A stretch of 46,780 nucleotides of DNA, taken from assembly GCA_903822115.1 (NCBI GenBank), contig CAIJNU010000040.1, positions 1 to 46,780 on the forward strand, written 5' to 3'. Below the pieces are notes generated by a model. The model ran no database searches. It saw nothing but the letters and a program-made list of their open reading frames with translations, and was not told where the DNA came from. This DNA is from an uncultured Candidatus Peregrinibacteria bacterium. GTDB lineage: Bacteria; Patescibacteriota; Gracilibacteria; Peribacterales; Peribacteraceae. Each line of letters starts with the position of its first letter. Positions within the stretch are counted from its first letter, which is position 1. The translations under genes were made by a program, and so were the position numbers. This document shows positions 25,131-32,896 of this stretch, piece by piece.

Positions 25131-26135
25131 ATGGATACGCCACCAAAAAATCCGATAGAAGTGAATTCCAAACTGTCACCAGTAGGCAGACAATGTGATC
25201 TCACGATCGAATCTGAGGCATTTAAGGCGGAAAGTATTGGTGATATGAGAGAAGCTTCAAGGATGAAAGCTGTGAAAGCAGCATTAGTACGACTGAATCA
25301 ACCAGAACTTCAAAAGATGCATCGTGCTGTTGAGCTAGTGAAACAAAAATTTTTCAACGCAGATTCGTGGCAGCATTTACAGAGTCTATTGAATATAGTC
25401 GAAGGAATGTCGACTGTTGGTTTGAAAGGCACAGACGGAACATTCAATCAGGCAATGCTCCCGGAACTCGTTACTTCAACTTTCAATACGACGAATTCAC
25501 TCGTGAAATCTTTGAGGACACTCGGTGAAACGCAAGATTTGCAAGTCGCACAAGTTGCACTAGAAGATGCGATCGATGCATGCGATTCCGCCCTGGAAAT
25601 CTATTCCATCGAAGATGCCAGCGGCGCCTCTGCCACGAAAGCCTCTACTGGATTGCAGAATCACACACTTGCACCCATTCATGGCTCCGCATTAACCGCT
25701 CTCGCTTCGGATCATTTTACGGCGCAGCGAAGGGGTGATGAAACAAGGGCGCATGAGTTGCAAACGCTGCATCTCAATATCGCAGAGATTAATGGGGGGC
25801 AAGTAACAAAGTTGTCTCAAGCATTGGAATCGGCGCTTCGGCAGCTCAATGGATCTGCAGATTCTCCAGAACATCTTCAGAATATGCTGGGTGCAGTGGA
25901 GAGCGTGGTGAGTAATCCGTTTGAAGATACGACCATGCTCCCATCAGTTGGACGCTCTGTGGGAGAGTGGAACAGGGCCATGCTTCCGAGTGTTATAACG
26001 AACGCTTGCAGACTGACCACACGATTCGTTCAGGTATTGAAGCAGCGCGGCGATCATCAAGATGCGAGTGAGTCTATTTGGGAGCTTGAGACTGCACTAC
26101 AATCGTGTATTGAAGCCGTAGAACTGCATCAATAA
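25131..26135 (+). CDS. Hypothetical protein with internal duplication
   Basis: The 334-residue soluble helical protein is made of two diverged copies of one module of about 105 residues, at about residues 55-160 and 205-330. Both copies have the order (W/P)xHLQxxL-xxVE, NxAMLPxxxTxxxxxTxxxVxxL, then a closing helix of the type LExAxxxCxxAxEL. The N-terminal 40 residues and the Ser/Ala-rich linker between the copies are not repeated. No signal peptide, membrane segment or known family is seen. The gene is more AT-rich than its neighbours and has a strong promoter of its own. It may be a lineage-specific protein. No function can be assigned. Confidence 0.7.
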   Translation: MDTPPKNPIEVNSKLSPVGRQCDLTIESEAFKAESIGDMREASRMKAVKAALVRLNQPELQKMHRAVELVKQKFFNADSWQHLQSLLNIVEGMSTVGLKGTDGTFNQAMLPELVTSTFNTTNSLVKSLRTLGETQDLQVAQVALEDAIDACDSALEIYSIEDASGASATKASTGLQNHTLAPIHGSALTALASDHFTAQRRGDETRAHELQTLHLNIAEINGGQVTKLSQALESALRQLNGSADSPEHLQNMLGAVESVVSNPFEDTTMLPSVGRSVGEWNRAMLPSVITNACRLTTRFVQVLKQRGDHQDASESIWELETALQSCIEAVELHQ

Positions 26136-26377
26136 TCGTATTTTCTGAGGAGGCGAGGCAGATGCATCTCATCATTCCTTCAAGTGTCCGGTATGTCCCA
26201 TCGCATATTGGGGAAATTTCTGGTACACTATTTCGAACGCTTGGATGGATCCGAGCGAAACAACACACATCACATTCCGCAACACCTTCTCCATGGCAAC
26301 ACAAGATCACGTTCGGGTCACAGTGCGCTGTGACGCATGCGATGTGAGAACGAGTTCTCCGATCTTCGGGCACCACG

Positions 26378-26965
26378 CTGAAACGATTCGCTTTCCCGTC
26401 GATCAAAGTTTTCGCGGCCCTCGTCATCGGCGCGGTCTCCGTGGCGGGAGTTTCTGCTGCGGCGATCGGCGTCTCGTCGCATCTCGCATCTTCCAAGGAT
26501 AGCGCGGCGATGCGAATGGTGATGCGCAGGAATTCCGCAGCCACAGCCAAGAAGATGCAGAGCGGGTCGACGTTGACCGCCTCCGGCCTCGTCATTCGCG
26601 ACGAAATCCGCAAGCAACATGGGAAGGGATTCCTCTCACTCAATGCCAAGCGCGGAACAGGCAGCTTCTTCCATGCTGCAGCTCCTGATCGCGCCGTCTA
26701 CAAGACGGGCATGTATCTCTCGGCTGGCTCCGCTGGACGGGACGACTTCCGCGGGAAAACCGAAGATGCCATTCTCGAGAGCGGGGGCGATGCGCTCCTG
26801 ATCGAGGTGAAGGGCGGAGACATTTACTTCCAGTCCACGTCTCCCATGGCGCAGAAGTTCGGCACCATTCACCCGATCTACGATCTCCCGGCAGTCGTGG
26901 CGGAAACGCAGCGCCAGATTTTCGAGATGGCGTGGAGGTACGCCGGACCTCATAGGAAAGCTTAA
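26378..26965 (+). pseudogene. Chimeric relic: GH-like N-part joined to a TrmB C-terminus
   Basis: The frame encodes a signal-anchor-like start (LKRFAFPSIKVFAALVIGA), then a region similar to residues about 123-225 of the GH-like protein encoded at 27048 (HGKGFL, KTGMYL-AGS, EVKGGDIYF-STS-MA-KFG-IH-I-DLPAV). It then switches abruptly to VAETQRQIFEMAWRYAG, the C-terminus of the TrmB-type regulator. The switch lies at about 26899-26905, at a GTGGCGG stretch shared with the trmB-like gene. The barrel's catalytic part is missing. No ATG, GTG or TTG precedes the signal-like segment. It would have to start at CTG 26378, or at GTG 26441 without its first part. I read it as a deletion product of a former GH-TrmB pair, although expression is possible. 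Confidence 0.7.
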
Positions 26966-27047
26966 GAGAAGTGGCGTCGGCGGAGATTTTCTGCTACAAT
27001 GTTTCGATTTCCCAGCAACACCAATTTCTCACTGCGATATCAATTCC

Positions 27048-28490
27048 GTGGCTTACAATTCGATTTCTGCGCTACAGTCGTCGGTGCACGCGATGATCGA
27101 AGAAACATTGCCGCCGTCGGTTCTGATGCTTCCGCAGGGAATGACGTTTCCGCAGCTTGCGGCGCCAGCCCGCAGATCATTCGATCCGTATTGGATTCTC
27201 CTTCCCTTTCTTGCGCTCTTCGCCTTCTTCGCGGGGGAATTTGCATTGGCGCGAAGTGCTGATTCCTTCCCGCAGGTCGTGCGTCCGCACCAGACGTCGG
27301 CTCCGACGGCCAAGACGTTTCGACGCGTCGTTCCCACTCCCACCCGCACGATTCCGGTGAAGACCGGTAGCGGGAGCAGCAGTAGCAGCAGCGTCACGCC
27401 TCAGAATATCCATCAGGAGATTCTGAATAATCATGGGAAGGGGTTCCTCAAGACGCTCCGGAAACAGGGGACGGGCAGGATTCTCATCGATACGGCACCG
27501 CAGGTGCGCGCAGATAACAAAACCGGTATGTACCTCGGAGCGGGAAGCGTCGCGCAGGAGGAATTTCTTCGTAAGACCGTCGACGCGATTCCCGCCGAAG
27601 GCGGCGACGCGATGGTGATCGAGGTTAAGGGAGGCGATATCTACTTCGATTCCACGTCCGAGATGGCGAAGAAATTCGGATCGATCCATAAGATTTTCGA
27701 TCTCCCCGCCGTCCTTGCGGCCGCACACGCCAAGGGGCTTTACGTCATCGCTCGCTTCGTGGCGCTCAAGGACACGCCCCTTGCGGATGCCGATCCCTCG
27801 ACGCAGATCCGCAACCCTGCGACGGGAGTGAGCGTGGGTGACGTGTGGGTGGATCCGGGGCAACCGGACACGATCGCATACAACAGAGAGATTATCGATG
27901 ATCTGCTTCGCGCCGGCATCGACGAGATCAACTTGGATTACATCCGCTATCCCACGGAGTACGCGCAGTCGTCCATCGGTCTCACGACGGATGAGAAAGA
28001 AGCGCGCTTGGAATCCTTCATCCGCATGGCTCGCAAAGAGGTCGATACTCTTCGTCCGCAGACGAAGCTCGGCATCAGCACGTACGCCATTCTCGGTTGG
28101 GATTTCCAGATCAACGATAACGCGCTCGGCCAGAATTTCATCCGATTCGCCCCCCTCCTCGACGTCATCTCTCCGATGGCCTACCCCTCCTCCTTCACGG
28201 ATCCCTCGTACTACGATCCCGCGAAGAACGAGGGCAGCCGTGCCTACCATCTCGTCTACCGCACGCTCTCGGGATACAAAAATCTCCTGCCCCCGAGTCA
28301 GGTGTCGAAGATTCGCCCGTGGCTCCAGGCGTACTACATGACGCCCCAGGAAATCACCGATGAGATCCACGCTGTCTACGATGCGGGGATGTGCGGATTC
28401 ACGTTCTGGAACGCGAATAGCAATTTCACATCCGCGTATCCCGCGATGTCTAATGCGAGGTCGTTTCGGCCGGATCGCTGCAAGAATTGA
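27048..28490 (+). CDS. Putative glycoside hydrolase (DUF4015-type TIM barrel), membrane-anchored
   Basis: The 480-residue protein has one transmembrane segment at about 47-67, a Ser/Thr/Pro-rich linker at about 75-118, and then a barrel. The barrel has the features of the putative glycoside hydrolase family DUF4015 (PF13200): EVKGGDIYFDS, LYVIARFVALKD, WVDPGQPDTIAYNREI, DEINLDYIRYP, ISPMAYPSSF, RPWLQAYYM and GFTFWNAN. The acidic residues in NLDYIRYP and near the strand ends are the probable catalytic set. The start is uncertain. GTG 27048 is the longest, and ATG 27093 gives a protein that still has the membrane segment. Substrate unknown. A truncated relative lies directly upstream. Confidence 0.82.
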   Translation: MAYNSISALQSSVHAMIEETLPPSVLMLPQGMTFPQLAAPARRSFDPYWILLPFLALFAFFAGEFALARSADSFPQVVRPHQTSAPTAKTFRRVVPTPTRTIPVKTGSGSSSSSSVTPQNIHQEILNNHGKGFLKTLRKQGTGRILIDTAPQVRADNKTGMYLGAGSVAQEEFLRKTVDAIPAEGGDAMVIEVKGGDIYFDSTSEMAKKFGSIHKIFDLPAVLAAAHAKGLYVIARFVALKDTPLADADPSTQIRNPATGVSVGDVWVDPGQPDTIAYNREIIDDLLRAGIDEINLDYIRYPTEYAQSSIGLTTDEKEARLESFIRMARKEVDTLRPQTKLGISTYAILGWDFQINDNALGQNFIRFAPLLDVISPMAYPSSFTDPSYYDPAKNEGSRAYHLVYRTLSGYKNLLPPSQVSKIRPWLQAYYMTPQEITDEIHAVYDAGMCGFTFWNANSNFTSAYPAMSNARSFRPDRCKN

Positions 28491-28501
28491 GAGGGGAGTC
28501 G

Positions 28502-28531
28502 ATGACAGATGGGGTTGTTTTGGGGTACGCT
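28502..28531 (+). promoter_or_regulatory. thyA promoter
   Basis: ATGACA (28502-28507, five of six bases of TTGACA), an 18-nt spacer and TACGCT (28526-28531) precede GTG 28538 by 6 nt. The ATG that a gene finder would pick at 28502 is part of this -35 box. Confidence 0.65.
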
Positions 28532-28537
28532 CGATGT

Positions 28538-29332
28538 GTGCGGCAGTACCTCGATCTTCTCTCGGCTGTGCTGGAACGCGGCGTCCCCAAAGGGGATCGA
28601 ACGGGGACGGGGACAATCAGTCTCTTCGGCTACCAGATGCGGTTTTCTCTTGAGGATGGCTTCCCCCTTCTCACGACGAAGAAGCTACACACACGGTCTA
28701 TCTTCCACGAACTTCTCTGGTTTCTGAAAGGCGAGACGAACATCAAATACCTGAAGGAGAATAACGTGACGATTTGGGACGAGTGGGCGGCTACCGACGG
28801 CGATCTGGGGCCGATCTACGGCAAGCAGTGGCGCAAGTGGGAGGGGAAAGACGGGAAGGTGATCGATCAGATCGCGGAAGTGATAGAGCAGATCAAGACG
28901 AACCCGAACTCGCGACGGCTCATCGTAAGCGCATGGAACGTCGCGGATATCCCGCAGATGGCGCTCGCGCCGTGTCACTGCTTCTTCCAGTTCTACGTGG
29001 TGGACGGCCGCCTCAGCTGTCAGCTTTATCAACGCAGCTGCGACGTGTTTCTTGGGGTTCCCTTCAACATCGCTTCCTACGCGCTCCTCACGCACATGGT
29101 CGCGCAGGTGACGGGGCTCAAGCCGGGGGACTTCGTCCACACGCTCGGCGATGCGCACCTCTACGTCAATCATCTGGATCAGGCGAAGGAACAGCTGAAG
29201 AGAGAGCCGAGGCCGCTCCCGACGCTGAAATTGAATCCCTCAGTGAAGTCGATAAACGATTTCAAGTTTGAAGATATCGAAGTCGTCGGCTACGACCCCC
29301 ATCCCGCTATCAAAGCCCCCATCGCCATATGA
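28538..29332 (+). CDS. thyA: Thymidylate synthase
   Basis: ThyA methylates dUMP to dTMP with methylenetetrahydrofolate and yields dihydrofolate, which the next gene reduces. Starting from GTG 28538 the protein is 264 residues, the same length as E. coli ThyA. It begins VRQYLDLLSAVLERG like the family. It has DRTGTGT, the catalytic cysteine in APCHCFFQFYV, YQRSCDVFLGVPFNIASYA and the substrate-binding HTLGDAHLYVNH. The TACGCT box (28526-28531) ends 6 nt before GTG, which supports it against ATG 28502. Its stop overlaps the folA start as ATGA. Confidence 0.96.
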   Translation: MRQYLDLLSAVLERGVPKGDRTGTGTISLFGYQMRFSLEDGFPLLTTKKLHTRSIFHELLWFLKGETNIKYLKENNVTIWDEWAATDGDLGPIYGKQWRKWEGKDGKVIDQIAEVIEQIKTNPNSRRLIVSAWNVADIPQMALAPCHCFFQFYVVDGRLSCQLYQRSCDVFLGVPFNIASYALLTHMVAQVTGLKPGDFVHTLGDAHLYVNHLDQAKEQLKREPRPLPTLKLNPSVKSINDFKFEDIEVVGYDPHPAIKAPIAI

Positions 29333-29832
29333 GAATTTCTCTCGTTGTTGCTGCGGCGGAAAATAACGTCATCGGGGTGGCAGGAGGGTTGCCGTGGAAA
29401 TTGCCGAACGATCTGAAATTCTTCCGTGACCTCACGCTCGGGAAACCCGTGATTATGGGACGAAAAACATTTGAATCGATCGGACGCGCCCTGCCCGATC
29501 GCAAGAACATCGTCATCTCACGCGATGAGAAGACGCGCTGTGAGGGATGCACGGTCGTCCATTCGTTCGAAGATGCGATGGAGGAGGCGGGGCGCGGTGA
29601 TGCGCACGAAGCGTTCGTCATCGGCGGCGGACAGCTCTTCGAGCAGGTTCTCCCTCTCGCTGATCGTATCTACCTCACACGCGTTCATGCGGTGATCGAA
29701 GGCGACACGCTTTTCCCCTCACTCGATGCGGACACGTGGGAGCAGGTATCCAGAGAAGAACACGCCGCGGATGCCCGACACATGCACGACTACACATTTT
29801 TCCTCTACGAACGGAGGAAGAAGCTGGTTTAG
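29329..29832 (+). CDS. folA: Dihydrofolate reductase
   Basis: This enzyme reduces dihydrofolate to tetrahydrofolate with NADPH, recycling the product of ThyA. The 167-residue protein has the typical start ISLVVAAAENNVIG, then the substrate loop GGLPWKLPNDLKFFRDLT with the catalytic acid (Asp at the NDL position). It also has VIMGRKTFESIG, the NADPH-binding VIGGGQLFEQ and the closing TFFLYERR. ATG 29329 overlaps the thyA stop (ATGA), so the pair is translationally coupled, as in many thyA-folA operons. Confidence 0.95.
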   Translation: MRISLVVAAAENNVIGVAGGLPWKLPNDLKFFRDLTLGKPVIMGRKTFESIGRALPDRKNIVISRDEKTRCEGCTVVHSFEDAMEEAGRGDAHEAFVIGGGQLFEQVLPLADRIYLTRVHAVIEGDTLFPSLDADTWEQVSREEHAADARHMHDYTFFLYERRKKLV

Positions 29833-29935
29833 AGACATTGACTTCTTCTCTTCCTGAAGCGCAAAAAAATGCCTCGGGGTATTTTGTTCGCCCTCTGCTT
29901 GTTTGTGATGCGATTTCCTGCACACTGTGCCCGCC

Positions 29936-30715
29936 ATGATTGAACGATCTGAAACACCGCCGGCGGGAGTCGAAGTACGTGCACTCGATGAATTGCGAGC
30001 TGTCCTCGATCGATCGCAGACGCTTGGCGATTTTCAGAGACAGGCAAGGGAGCGGATTGATCAAGTGTTGCAGGGAGGAGAGCATAATGGTCGAGCATTG
30101 GGAGAGGCCATGCGGAGAAAATCTCATGAGGTGGAAGATGCGATGACGGGATTTGATGGAGTGCGCATCAGCAATCTTCCCGGAGGAACGCTCGGGAGAA
30201 ACCTTGTCGGAGGCGAGCAGAGTAGTGCGGAAGTCTCTGCGGCGATTGTTCTCGATCCGGATGAACTCAGACGCACCGTCACGCACGAGGCGCATTCGGA
30301 AGTCGGACATTCGAGTCAGGCGAATCCAAAAGCTGCGCAGGAGGCGATTGCATTGATCGTAGACGGGCAGAAATTGAGTATAACGGGTGTGCTGGAGGGT
30401 GATGTGGAGATGGGAACAGCACGACTCATCGATGGCAGCTCCGACCATCATCGGGAAGGACAACCGGAGCAGGATTACGGGGAGGGACAGCGGGCGGCGG
30501 TGGCTGCGGTTTCCGCAATAGGCACAAGCGAGTGGAATAATCATTTGAAGAAAGGTGGTGCGCATGCCGGAGATCTGGGTCACTTGCAGCAGGCGCTCTG
30601 GGAGAGGCAGCTTCGGACTGCTCAAGATGAAGCAACCGTTCTGCGAATCGTGGAGGAAGCCGAAGAAACCGGCTACACAAATGCCGCGCGTCAGGCGCTC
30701 GCGAACGCCGCTTAG
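29936..30715 (+). CDS. Hypothetical protein with a His/Glu cluster
   Basis: The 259-residue soluble protein has no signal peptide or recognised family. A cluster THEAHSEVGH near residues 121-130 and later His-rich stretches (GSSDHHREG, then HLKKGGAHAGDLGHLQ) could bind metal, but the spacing does not match HExxH zincins, so I do not call it a peptidase. ATG 29936 lies 9 nt after CACACT (29921-29926). GTG 29927 abuts that box and is unlikely. The stop overlaps the 3' end of folE on the other strand by 4 nt. A T-poor gap of about 100 nt separates it from folA. Confidence 0.65.
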   Translation: MIERSETPPAGVEVRALDELRAVLDRSQTLGDFQRQARERIDQVLQGGEHNGRALGEAMRRKSHEVEDAMTGFDGVRISNLPGGTLGRNLVGGEQSSAEVSAAIVLDPDELRRTVTHEAHSEVGHSSQANPKAAQEAIALIVDGQKLSITGVLEGDVEMGTARLIDGSSDHHREGQPEQDYGEGQRAAVAAVSAIGTSEWNNHLKKGGAHAGDLGHLQQALWERQLRTAQDEATVLRIVEEAEETGYTNAARQALANAA

Positions 30716-31260
30716 GATTTGCTTCGAATGAGTTCGAGGAATTCCTGCCTCGTGCGCGCGTCGCGCTTGAAGCTTCCCTTCACATGGCTCGTGACGGCCT
30801 GACTCCGTTGTTTCTCCACGCCGCGCATCATCATGCAGAGGTGGCTCATTTCGGTGACGACGCCGATCCCCTTCGGCTTGAGGATCGCATAGAGCGCGTC
30901 GCAGATTTCCTGCCCCATGCGTTCCTGGACCTGCAATCGACGGGCAAACATGTCGACGATGCGGGGGATCTTGCTCAGGCCGATCACGTGTTTGTCCGGA
31001 ATGTATCCGACGTGGACGCGTCCGAAGAACGGGAGCAGGTGGTGCTCGCAGAGGGAGTATGTCTCGATGTCTTTGATGATCACCATTCCCTCGGTGTCGG
31101 CGGGGAAGAGGGCGCCATTAACGATGTCCTCGGGCTTCAGTCCGTAGCCCGACACGAAGAACTTCATCGCTTCGCTGTGACGCCTTGGCGTGCCACGAAG
31201 CCCGGGGCGCTTGGGATCTTCGCCGAGCTTCAGAAGCAGTTTTTTCGTGAGGTCTTCCAT
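30712..31260 (-). CDS. folE: GTP cyclohydrolase I
   Basis: FolE converts GTP to 7,8-dihydroneopterin triphosphate, the first step of folate synthesis. The 182-residue product has RPGLRGTPRR, the zinc-binding SLCEHHLLPFFG and MSHLCMMMRGVEKQ, and the GLSKIPRIVDMFARRLQVQE helix. Zinc ligands Cys-His-Cys are all there. TAAGGT (31269-31274) ends 8 nt before ATG 31260, a leaderless layout. It is the last gene of the minus-strand group that includes folK and folB. The gap upstream (31261-31404) holds an inverted repeat. Confidence 0.96.
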   Translation of the reverse strand: MEDLTKKLLLKLGEDPKRPGLRGTPRRHSEAMKFFVSGYGLKPEDIVNGALFPADTEGMVIIKDIETYSLCEHHLLPFFGRVHVGYIPDKHVIGLSKIPRIVDMFARRLQVQERMGQEICDALYAILKPKGIGVVTEMSHLCMMMRGVEKQRSQAVTSHVKGSFKRDARTRQEFLELIRSKS

Positions 31261-31297
31261 GGGTCAAGACCTTACTTCCCCCGCTTTATTTTTGCAA

Positions 31298-31329
31298 TCC
31301 GCCTTCGCCCCTGATGGGGCTACGGCGGA
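31298..31329. repeat. Two-step inverted repeat between the DsbA-like gene and folE
   Basis: TCCGCC (31298-31303) pairs with GGCGGA (31324-31329), and GCCCC (31307-31311) pairs with GGGGC (31316-31320) around TGAT. It follows the DsbA-like gene on the minus strand and is followed there by an AT-rich stretch, so it could act as a terminator or be a dispersed repeat. The remainder of the gap holds the folE promoter. Confidence 0.65.
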
Positions 31330-31404
31330 CGAGATGTCTGGAAGCGGTTAATAGGATTCCAGAGTTTGCTCTGTGGTTCATACCAGTGATTTCGTTCGGC
31401 GGGG

Positions 31405-32004
31405 CTACTTCTTGAGTACGGCGTCGATGGCACTCTCTACTTCCTGCGCACCGACGGCTCCGGAGATTGTCTGCTGCGCCCCTGTTTTGCGATTGAGGAT
31501 GATGGTCGTGGGTGTCCCCGTGATGGTTGAAGTCGCGGCATTCTCTTGATCCTGAACCTTCTTCAGGATGGCGGGGTCTTTCATGCAGGAGGCGAGAGAA
31601 GTGGCAGAGACACCGACTGTCTCCGCGGCTTGGACATACTGTGCGGCGCCGTCCGCGAATACGGCATCGACAAATGCCCAGAATCCTCCATTGCCGCGCA
31701 GGCGCGCGGCGCACTCGGAGGCCTTCGCTGCGGGCATCGCGCTCTCGTGGAATGGAAGCGGGAAATGACGGTAGACGATGTTGACGCTCGCCCTCTCCTT
31801 TTTCATCACCTCCTTCAGCGTGTCATGGAAGTTTCGGCAGAACGGACATTCGAAATCCGAATAGACGATGAGCGTGACGGGCGCGGTCCTGCGACCGAAG
31901 ACGTGATCCGTGAAGCTGACGTTCGGAACGGTAAGCGTCGCCGCGAGGACGCTGGGCGGCAGGAGGGCAGTGCAGAGGGAAAGCAGGATGAAGACTCGTT
32001 TCAT
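31405..32004 (-). CDS. Exported DsbA-family thioredoxin-fold protein
   Basis: The 199-residue protein has a cleavable signal peptide (MKRVFILLSLCTALLPPSVLA, cut after VLA). A thioredoxin domain follows with the redox motif CPFC in VYSDFECPFCRNFHD, the helical insert typical of DsbA, and the cis-Pro loop ITGTPTTIIL. This matches the short DsbA/BdbD-like proteins that catalyse disulfide chemistry outside the cytoplasm. The folK stop is 35 nt upstream, and a TAGGAT hexamer in that gap could give it an extra promoter. Together with SecD-parvulin in the same strand block it points to extracytoplasmic protein folding. Confidence 0.88.
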   Translation of the reverse strand: MKRVFILLSLCTALLPPSVLAATLTVPNVSFTDHVFGRRTAPVTLIVYSDFECPFCRNFHDTLKEVMKKERASVNIVYRHFPLPFHESAMPAAKASECAARLRGNGGFWAFVDAVFADGAAQYVQAAETVGVSATSLASCMKDPAILKKVQDQENAATSTITGTPTTIILNRKTGAQQTISGAVGAQEVESAIDAVLKK

Positions 32005-32039
32005 TTGGAGGGGGAACGGACGTCACATCCTAGCGCATA

Positions 32040-32525
32040 TCAGAGTGTGAGGGAAAAGGATTCGCAGGTTTGATCTTGCGTCGCTTCGAGGAGATGCGAC
32101 CAGGTTTGGTGGAGCGAGGGATGACGATCCTCCGGAGAGACGAGATCCAGGAGTGGGGCGAGGACGAAGCGTCTCTCGTGCATTCGGGGGTGCGGGAGCG
32201 TGAAGGAGGCATTCTGCTCCGTGATTGAATCGTAAAGGAGGAGATCAAGATCGATGGTGCGCGGCCCGTAGCGAAATGGCGTTTCTTTTCCCAGTGTTCG
32301 TTCAATGGTTTGAAGTTTGCCGATGATTTCTTCGGGAGTGTCTGTAGTTTCGCAAGCTCCCACGGCATTGAGGAAGAAATCCTGATCTTCATATCCCATT
32401 GGGGCACTGCGATACACGCGGGAGAAGCGCATGTCCGGCCAGAGCTCACGCAGAGACGCTGCGGCGGCGGGAAGATTTACGAGCGGGAGAATATTGGAGC
32501 CGAGACCGATGAAGACGCGGGACAT
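32040..32525 (-). CDS. folK: 2-amino-4-hydroxy-6-hydroxymethyldihydropteridine pyrophosphokinase
   Basis: FolK transfers pyrophosphate from ATP to the hydroxymethylpterin in folate synthesis. The 161-residue product has the start VFIGLGSNILPL, SRVYRSAPMGYEDQDFFLNAV, the ATP-site RYGPRTIDLDLLLYD with the metal-binding Asp pair, and the PHPRMHERRFVLAPL signature. It starts 17 nt after folB. The gap contains a repetitive GTGAACAGTG-like stretch. It would act between FolB and the missing FolP. Confidence 0.94.
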   Translation of the reverse strand: MSRVFIGLGSNILPLVNLPAAAASLRELWPDMRFSRVYRSAPMGYEDQDFFLNAVGACETTDTPEEIIGKLQTIERTLGKETPFRYGPRTIDLDLLLYDSITEQNASFTLPHPRMHERRFVLAPLLDLVSPEDRHPSLHQTWSHLLEATQDQTCESFSLTL

Positions 32526-32542
32526 AAACGAGTGAATAGTGA

Positions 32543-32896
32543 TCAGTGAACAGTGGGGCGATCGATCGTGACACTTACTTCTTTCACTCCGAGGGGCGGG
32601 AACTTCTTCACCGTGACCTCCACGCTCCTCGCAGCCGAGCGGCGCAGGAGGAGGGAGGCGATGTCCTCCGCGAGGCGTTCGATCGTTTTGTGCTCCTGCA
32701 AGCCGAGTTCGCGGATACTCTCCGTCAGCGACGCGTAGTCGAATTCCTCAGGCACATCGTCATTCTTTGCGACATTCGAGAGATCGCACAGGAGCGAAAA
32801 CGACACGAGCAAACGCTGAGGTGTTTCCCGTTCCTTCTTCTCTACTCCGATGCGGGTGCTCAGTTCCAGATCCCGAACGCAGAGGCGGTCGATCAT
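32543..32896 (-). CDS. folB: Dihydroneopterin aldolase
   Basis: FolB splits dihydroneopterin to hydroxymethyldihydropterin and glycolaldehyde. The 117-residue product has the short T-fold with the typical start IDRLCVRDLELSTRIGVEKKER, DYASLTESIRELG, the catalytic-region KTIERLAEDIA and the end VEVTVKKFPPLG. The start ATG overlaps the secD stop as ATGA, so this pterin gene is translationally coupled to a protein-export gene. folK follows 17 nt later. Confidence 0.92.
   Translation of the reverse strand: MIDRLCVRDLELSTRIGVEKKERETPQRLLVSFSLLCDLSNVAKNDDVPEEFDYASLTESIRELGLQEHKTIERLAEDIASLLLRRSAARSVEVTVKKFPPLGVKEVSVTIDRPTVH

Noticed and set aside
26245..26502. Short ORF starting MDPSETTHITF
   Set aside because: Its second half overlaps the signal-like segment of the chimeric frame in another phase, and it shows no conserved pattern. 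It may be leader DNA of the relic.
27177..28616. 479-residue minus-strand frame over the GH-like gene
   Set aside because: Antisense to recognisable barrel motifs, with no domain of its own.
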